Below the pieces are notes generated by a model. The model saw only the letters and a program-made list of their open reading frames with translations, was not told where the DNA came from and did not search any database. From Polaromonas sp. (GTDB lineage Bacteria; Pseudomonadota; Gammaproteobacteria; Burkholderiales; Burkholderiaceae_C): a stretch of 10,456 bases of DNA. The stretch is from positions 1 to 10,456 of the forward strand of contig JANYFF010000373.1 of NCBI GenBank assembly GCA_025362825.1, given 5' to 3'. The position numbers were made by a program, and so were the translations under genes. Positions 7,075 through 10,456 of the stretch are shown piece after piece (the first letter of the stretch is position 1; each line of letters begins with the position of its first letter).

Positions 7075-7080
7075 GATAAT
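7075..7080 (+). promoter_or_regulatory. Possible -10 element placing transcription start at the def ATG
   Basis: GATAAT differs from TATAAT at one position. Its spacing would place the transcription start at or next to the A of the def start codon (7087), giving a leaderless message. No good -35 box is present 16-18 bases upstream and there is no extended -10 TGn, so the promoter is uncertain. It is noted because def has no recognisable Shine-Dalgarno sequence. Confidence 0.25.
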
Positions 7081-7086
7081 CGGTGC

Positions 7087-7626
7087 ATGACCATTCGAGA
7101 AATCCTCAAAATGGGCGATGCGCGCTTGCTGCGCACAGCCCAGCCCGTGACCGCGTTTGACACTGACGAGCTGCACATGCTGATCTCCGACATGTTCGAC
7201 ACCATGCGCTCTGTCAATGGCGCCGGGCTGGCCGCGCCGCAAATTGGTGTGGACCTGCAACTGGTGATTTTTGGCACGGATATCATCAACCCGCGCTACC
7301 CTGATGCGCCCATCGTGCCGCGCACGGTGTTGCTCAATCCGGTCATCACGCCGCTTGACCCTGACGAAGAGGATGGCTGGGAAGGTTGCCTCTCTGTGCC
7401 AGGTTTGCGTGGCCTGGTGCCGCGCTTTTCACATATCCGCTACACCGGCTTCGACCAGTACGGCGACGCGATAGACCGGACAGTGGACGGCTTTCATGCC
7501 CGGGTGGTGCAGCATGAATGTGACCACCTGATAGGTGTGCTGTACCCGATGCGCATTCGCGACTTCAAGCAGTTCGGTTTTACCGAAGTCCTGTTTCCCG
7601 GCCTGGACGCAGCAGAAGACGACTGA
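7087..7626 (+). CDS. def: Peptide deformylase
   Basis: Peptide deformylase removes the N-formyl group from nascent proteins at the ribosome, using a bound divalent metal (usually Fe2+). The 179-residue protein has all three signature motifs: GAGLAAPQ (residues 45-52, with catalytic-site glutamine 52), EGCLSVPG (99-106, metal ligand C101) and QHECDHLIG (142-150, metal ligands H143 and H147, catalytic E144). The length is typical of the short Gram-negative enzymes. The ATG at 7087 places motif 1 at the usual distance from the N-terminus, but no Shine-Dalgarno sequence precedes it. It lies 43 bases after the small lipoprotein gene and 68 bases before the GlcG-like gene. The fmt gene, the usual partner of def, is not adjacent, so this may be a second def copy in the genome; that part is inference. 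The active site appears intact, so I see no reason to think the enzyme inactive. Confidence 0.96.
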   Translation: MTIREILKMGDARLLRTAQPVTAFDTDELHMLISDMFDTMRSVNGAGLAAPQIGVDLQLVIFGTDIINPRYPDAPIVPRTVLLNPVITPLDPDEEDGWEGCLSVPGLRGLVPRFSHIRYTGFDQYGDAIDRTVDGFHARVVQHECDHLIGVLYPMRIRDFKQFGFTEVLFPGLDAAEDD

Positions 7627-7683
7627 ACCGTTTTGCCCTGTTTGGGATATGCTGCGCGTGGCATTCGTGCATATTTCAACAAC

Positions 7684-7688
7684 AGGAG
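7684..7688 (+). promoter_or_regulatory. Ribosome-binding site of the GlcG/HbpS-like gene
   Basis: AGGAG is followed by six bases and then the ATG at 7695. This fixes the start at the head of the signal peptide. I see no convincing promoter in the 68-base gap 7627-7694, so the gene may be co-transcribed with def. Confidence 0.75.
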
Positions 7689-7694
7689 ACAAAC

Positions 7695-8192
7695 ATGAAC
7701 AAAAAATCAGCAGGTATTTTGATCGCGGCCTTGCTGGCCGGCGGCTGTGCCATGGCGCAAGGTGCACCGGGCCTGGTCAGCGAGCGCAGCATTTCGGCGA
7801 ACGCCGCGCTGGAGCTGGCGACCACCAGCCTTGAACGTTGCCGTGCCGATGGTTACAAGGTGACCATCACGGTTTTGAACCGACACGCGCGCACGGCAGT
7901 GGTGATCAGCGATGACGGCGTGAATCCGCACACGGTGGAAAACAGCCTGCGCAAGGCCTACACGGCTTTCACAACACGCAGCCCAAGTCTTGACATGGCG
8001 AAACGGCCACAGCCCGGACTGGCTGGATTCATGCAGCTTGAAAAAATCACCACGGTAGAGGGCGGTCTGCCTATTTTCGCGGGCAAGGAACTGGTCGGCG
8101 CTGTCGGCATCTCCGGCGCGCCCGGCGGCGAAAAGGATTCAGCCTGCGCACAGGCTGGCATCGACAAAATCTCGAAATCGCTGGGCGGTTAA
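7695..8192 (+). CDS. Exported GlcG/HbpS-family (DUF336) protein
   Basis: The 165-residue product starts with a signal peptide: MNKK, a hydrophobic core, then AMA with likely signal peptidase I cleavage before Q22. C18 sits in LAGGC, which is not a good lipobox because alanine rather than leucine is at -3, so a soluble periplasmic protein is more likely than a lipoprotein. The rest matches the GlcG/HbpS fold: an N-terminal helix (ALELATTSLERCRADG), a strand with the DG pair at 74-75, the KAYTAFTTRSPS helix (about 87-98), GGLPI (123-127), and VGAVGISGA (134-142) followed by EKDSACAQAG. Some family members bind haem or cobalamin; others sit beside glycolate or other oxidation genes and have no known activity. 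Nothing here identifies a ligand. Cysteines 49 and 151 could form a disulfide. Neighbouring genes def and glnD give no functional hint. Confidence 0.85.
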   Translation: MNKKSAGILIAALLAGGCAMAQGAPGLVSERSISANAALELATTSLERCRADGYKVTITVLNRHARTAVVISDDGVNPHTVENSLRKAYTAFTTRSPSLDMAKRPQPGLAGFMQLEKITTVEGGLPIFAGKELVGAVGISGAPGGEKDSACAQAGIDKISKSLGG

Positions 8193-8207
8193 GCCGCAGT
8201 ATTGACG

Positions 8208-8223
8208 CCGGCACTGCTGCCGG
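8208..8223. terminator. GC-rich hairpin in the convergent gap (possible terminator, proximal to GlcG-like gene)
   Basis: CCGGCA-CTGC-TGCCGG is a perfect six-base-pair stem with a four-base loop, 16 bases after the GlcG-like stop codon. No run of T follows on either strand, so it is not a classical intrinsic terminator; it might aid termination or protect a 3' end. Confidence 0.35.
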
Positions 8224-8237
8224 GTAGTCAGCCACCT

Positions 8238-8251
8238 GGCGCTCTGGCGCC
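8238..8251. terminator. Second hairpin at the glnD stop codon (possible terminator)
   Basis: GGCGC-TCTG-GCGCC is a perfect five-base-pair stem with a four-base loop. Its right arm touches the last base of the glnD stop codon (8251-8253). It has no T tract on either strand. Together with the hairpin at 8208-8223 it occupies about half of the 58-base convergent gap. Confidence 0.3.
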
Positions 8252-10456
8252 TAGGCGTTGATCGCCTGCAGCAGCTCGGTTTCGATGGCGATTTGTGCCT
8301 TGTTTTGCTGCAGTTCCGGGCCGTCAATCAGGAAGGTGTCTTCAACGCGCTCGCCAAGCGTGGTGACTTTGGCCAGCTGCAGGTTGATACGGTGCCGGGC
8401 CAGCACCCGTGCAATCAGGTACAGCAGGCCGACGCGGTCACTGGCTGAAACGCTGAGCAACCAACGCTGCGCCTTTTCATCAGGTCGCAGGTCAACGCGG
8501 GTGGCAATCGGGAAGCTTTTGACGCGGCGTGATATGCGTCCCTTGCCAGGAGAAGGCAAGGGGCCGAGTTCCTCTATCGTTTTCGCCAGGTCGGCCTCCA
8601 CCATGGCCGCCAGCTCGCGGAAATGATCGCCCAGATCAGGGCTCACGACCTGGAAAGTATCAAGCGCATAGCCGTTTTTCGCGGTGTGGACCTTGGCATC
8701 CAGGATGCTGAAACCAGCCTGGTCAAAATAGCCGCAGATACGCGCAAAAAGATCCGGCGCATCGGGCGTGTACACCAGCACCTGCATGCCTTCTCCGGCC
8801 GACGAGCGCCGTGCGCGCACGATCACCTTGACCTTGCCCACATGGCGCGAGAGTTGCCTTGCATGCCATGCAATGTCAGATGCCTCGTGGCGCATGAAAT
8901 AGCTGACGTCCAGCGTGTCCCACAGCGCCTTGTGGCCTTCAAACGGTTCAGCATGCAGGGCCAGCGTGGTCAGCGCCTCGCGTTTGCGTGACTCAACCTC
9001 GGCATCGGCATCCGGTGCCCGGCCGCCGAGCACGCGCAAGGTGTAGCGGTACAGGTCTTCCAGCAGCTTGCCCTTCCAGGCGTTCCAGACCTTGGGACTG
9101 GTGCCGCGAATGTCGGCGACGGTCAGCAGGTACAGCGCCGTCAGGTAGCGTTCATTGCCCACGCGTTTGGCGAATGCGGCAATCACTTCAGGGTCGCTCA
9201 GGTCTTCTTTCTGCGCAATCCGGCTCATGCTGAGGTGTTCGCCCACCAGGAATTCAGCGAGCTTCGCGTCTTCAGTCGCAATGCCGTGCTGGCGGCAGAA
9301 CACGCGCACATCCTTGCAGCCCAGCTCTGAATGGTCGCCGCCGCGGCCCTTGGCAATGTCATGGAACAGCGCGGCAATATACAGAATCCACGGCTTGTCC
9401 CATCCAGCGGCGAGCTGCGAACACATCGGGTATTCGTGTGAATGCTCCGCCATGAAAAACCGCCTGACGTTGCGCAGCACCATCAGGATGTGCTGGTCGA
9501 CGGTGTAGACATGAAACAGGTCATGCTGCATCTGGCCGACGATTTTGCGGAAGACCCAGAGGTAGCGGCCGAGCACCGAGGTCTGGTTCATCAACCTGAT
9601 GGCATGCGTAATGCCTTCCGGTTGCTGCAACAGCCGCCGGAAGGTGTCGCGGTTCACCGGGTCACTGCGAAACGTGCTGTTCATCACGCCGCGTGCGTTG
9701 TAGAGCGCGCGCAGGGTTCTTGCTGAAAGGCCACTGATGCCCACCGTCGTCTCGTACAGCAGGAAGGTTTCAAGAATGGCGTGCGGCTCGCGCAAATACA
9801 GGTCATCGCTGGCGACTTCCAGCATGCCGGCCTTGTCTGAAAACCGTTCGTTGATCGGGCGTGGGGGATAGGTGCTCGGGTTCAGCCGCTCTTCAATATT
9901 GAGCAGCAAAATCTGGTTGAGCTGCGTCACGGCCTTGGCTGCCCAGTAATAGCGTTTCATCAGCGCTTCGCTGGAACGGCGTGGCAATTTGCTGCCGTCA
10001 GCCGCCTCAGCCGAATAGCCGAAAGATTCAGCAACCGCTGTCTGCAAGTCAAACACCAGCCGGTCTTCGCGGCGGCCGGCGATCAGGTGCAAGCGTGCGC
10101 GGATCAGGTTCAAAAGTGCTTCATTGGCCTTGATCTGGCGGACCTCAAAGGCAGTTGCCAGCCCGTTTCGGGCTAGGTCGTCCCAGGATTTACCAAGTCC
10201 TGCAGCGCGCGCCACCCACAGTATGACCTGCAGGTCCCGCAAGCCGCCGGGCGACTCCTTGCAGTTCGGTTCAAGTGAGTAGGGGGTGTTTTCAAACTTG
10301 TTGTGGCGCTGGCGCAACTCGAGCGTCTTGGCTACAAAAAAAGCCTTGGGGTCGAGCACCGCGTCGAGCTGCTTTTGCAGCCGCAAGAAATTCTTTTTTG
10401 AACCGGCTACAAGCCTGGCCTCAAGCAGTGACGTTTGTACCGTGACGTCCTTAGCG
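8251..10456 (-). CDS. glnD: PII uridylyltransferase / uridylyl-removing enzyme GlnD (5' end outside window)
   Basis: GlnD senses glutamine and controls nitrogen metabolism by adding UMP to PII proteins when glutamine is low and removing it when glutamine is high. The frame is open to the right edge, so 734 residues are visible and roughly 130 N-terminal ones, including the nucleotidyltransferase metal-binding motif, lie outside. The first visible residues, DVTVQTSLLEARL, belong to that domain. The TTG at 10386 is internal, not a start. Then come: the family block EPNCKESPGGLRD (about visible residues 61-73); a helical region; the HD hydrolase domain with HDIAKGRGGDHSE (HD pair at nt 9358-9363), which removes UMP; and two C-terminal ACT domains (about nt 8560-8830, then about 8255-8475) that bind glutamine. 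The C-terminus is complete, ending at TAG 8251-8253. The gene converges on the GlcG-like gene, 58 bases away. The visible part has no break or missing motif. Confidence 0.97.
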   Translation of the reverse strand, partial: AKDVTVQTSLLEARLVAGSKKNFLRLQKQLDAVLDPKAFFVAKTLELRQRHNKFENTPYSLEPNCKESPGGLRDLQVILWVARAAGLGKSWDDLARNGLATAFEVRQIKANEALLNLIRARLHLIAGRREDRLVFDLQTAVAESFGYSAEAADGSKLPRRSSEALMKRYYWAAKAVTQLNQILLLNIEERLNPSTYPPRPINERFSDKAGMLEVASDDLYLREPHAILETFLLYETTVGISGLSARTLRALYNARGVMNSTFRSDPVNRDTFRRLLQQPEGITHAIRLMNQTSVLGRYLWVFRKIVGQMQHDLFHVYTVDQHILMVLRNVRRFFMAEHSHEYPMCSQLAAGWDKPWILYIAALFHDIAKGRGGDHSELGCKDVRVFCRQHGIATEDAKLAEFLVGEHLSMSRIAQKEDLSDPEVIAAFAKRVGNERYLTALYLLTVADIRGTSPKVWNAWKGKLLEDLYRYTLRVLGGRAPDADAEVESRKREALTTLALHAEPFEGHKALWDTLDVSYFMRHEASDIAWHARQLSRHVGKVKVIVRARRSSAGEGMQVLVYTPDAPDLFARICGYFDQAGFSILDAKVHTAKNGYALDTFQVVSPDLGDHFRELAAMVEADLAKTIEELGPLPSPGKGRISRRVKSFPIATRVDLRPDEKAQRWLLSVSASDRVGLLYLIARVLARHRINLQLAKVTTLGERVEDTFLIDGPELQQNKAQIAIETELLQAINA

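Noticed and set aside
8258..8626. 122-codon forward frame opposite the C-terminal part of glnD
   Set aside because: It is a shadow of the ACT domains, with no ribosome-binding site or family resemblance.
1..10456. CRISPR array, insertion sequence, prophage, tRNA/rRNA genes, toxin-antitoxin pair
   Set aside because: I looked on both strands for regular repeats, transposase motifs, terminal inverted repeats, cloverleaf sequences and paired small genes and saw none. The window is almost entirely filled by housekeeping genes.

Overview
This window looks like ordinary chromosome from a GC-rich betaproteobacterium, probably Burkholderiales and possibly Comamonadaceae. The basis is the smc-zipA-ligA order, the look of the LigA and peptide deformylase sequences, and a strong bias towards G/C at third codon positions. 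The family placement rests on recalled protein resemblance, not on a search.

Layout, left to right. (1) 1-3510 (+): smc, the chromosome-condensation ATPase, lacking only about nine N-terminal codons that lie left of the window. (2) 3542-4615 (+): a ZipA homologue with an N-terminal membrane anchor and what appear to be two tandem ZipA_C-like domains. (3) 4630-6744 (+): ligA, the complete NAD+-dependent DNA ligase. These three are tightly packed (gaps of 31 and 14 bases) and probably form one transcription unit linking chromosome organisation, division and replication/repair. (4) 6846-7043 (+): a 65-residue lipoprotein rich in proline, valine, tyrosine and glycine, with a good ribosome-binding site and a possible sigma-54-like promoter. 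(5) 7087-7626 (+): a peptide deformylase that is not next to fmt and has no evident ribosome-binding site. (6) 7695-8192 (+): an exported GlcG/HbpS-like (DUF336) protein. (7) 8251-10456 (-): glnD, the PII uridylyltransferase/uridylyl-removing enzyme, convergent with the upstream genes and running off the right edge without the first part of its nucleotidyltransferase domain. Two small GC-rich hairpins fill the 58-base convergent gap.

I see no tRNA, rRNA, CRISPR array, insertion sequence, phage gene or toxin-antitoxin pair. No stretch longer than about 101 bases lacks a gene. I do not find a new multi-gene system. The observations most worth a second look are the apparent internal duplication in the ZipA homologue, departures from usual motifs in LigA and the SMC hinge, possible promoter signals around the lipoprotein and def genes, and small AT-rich rare-codon patches in ligA and zipA.
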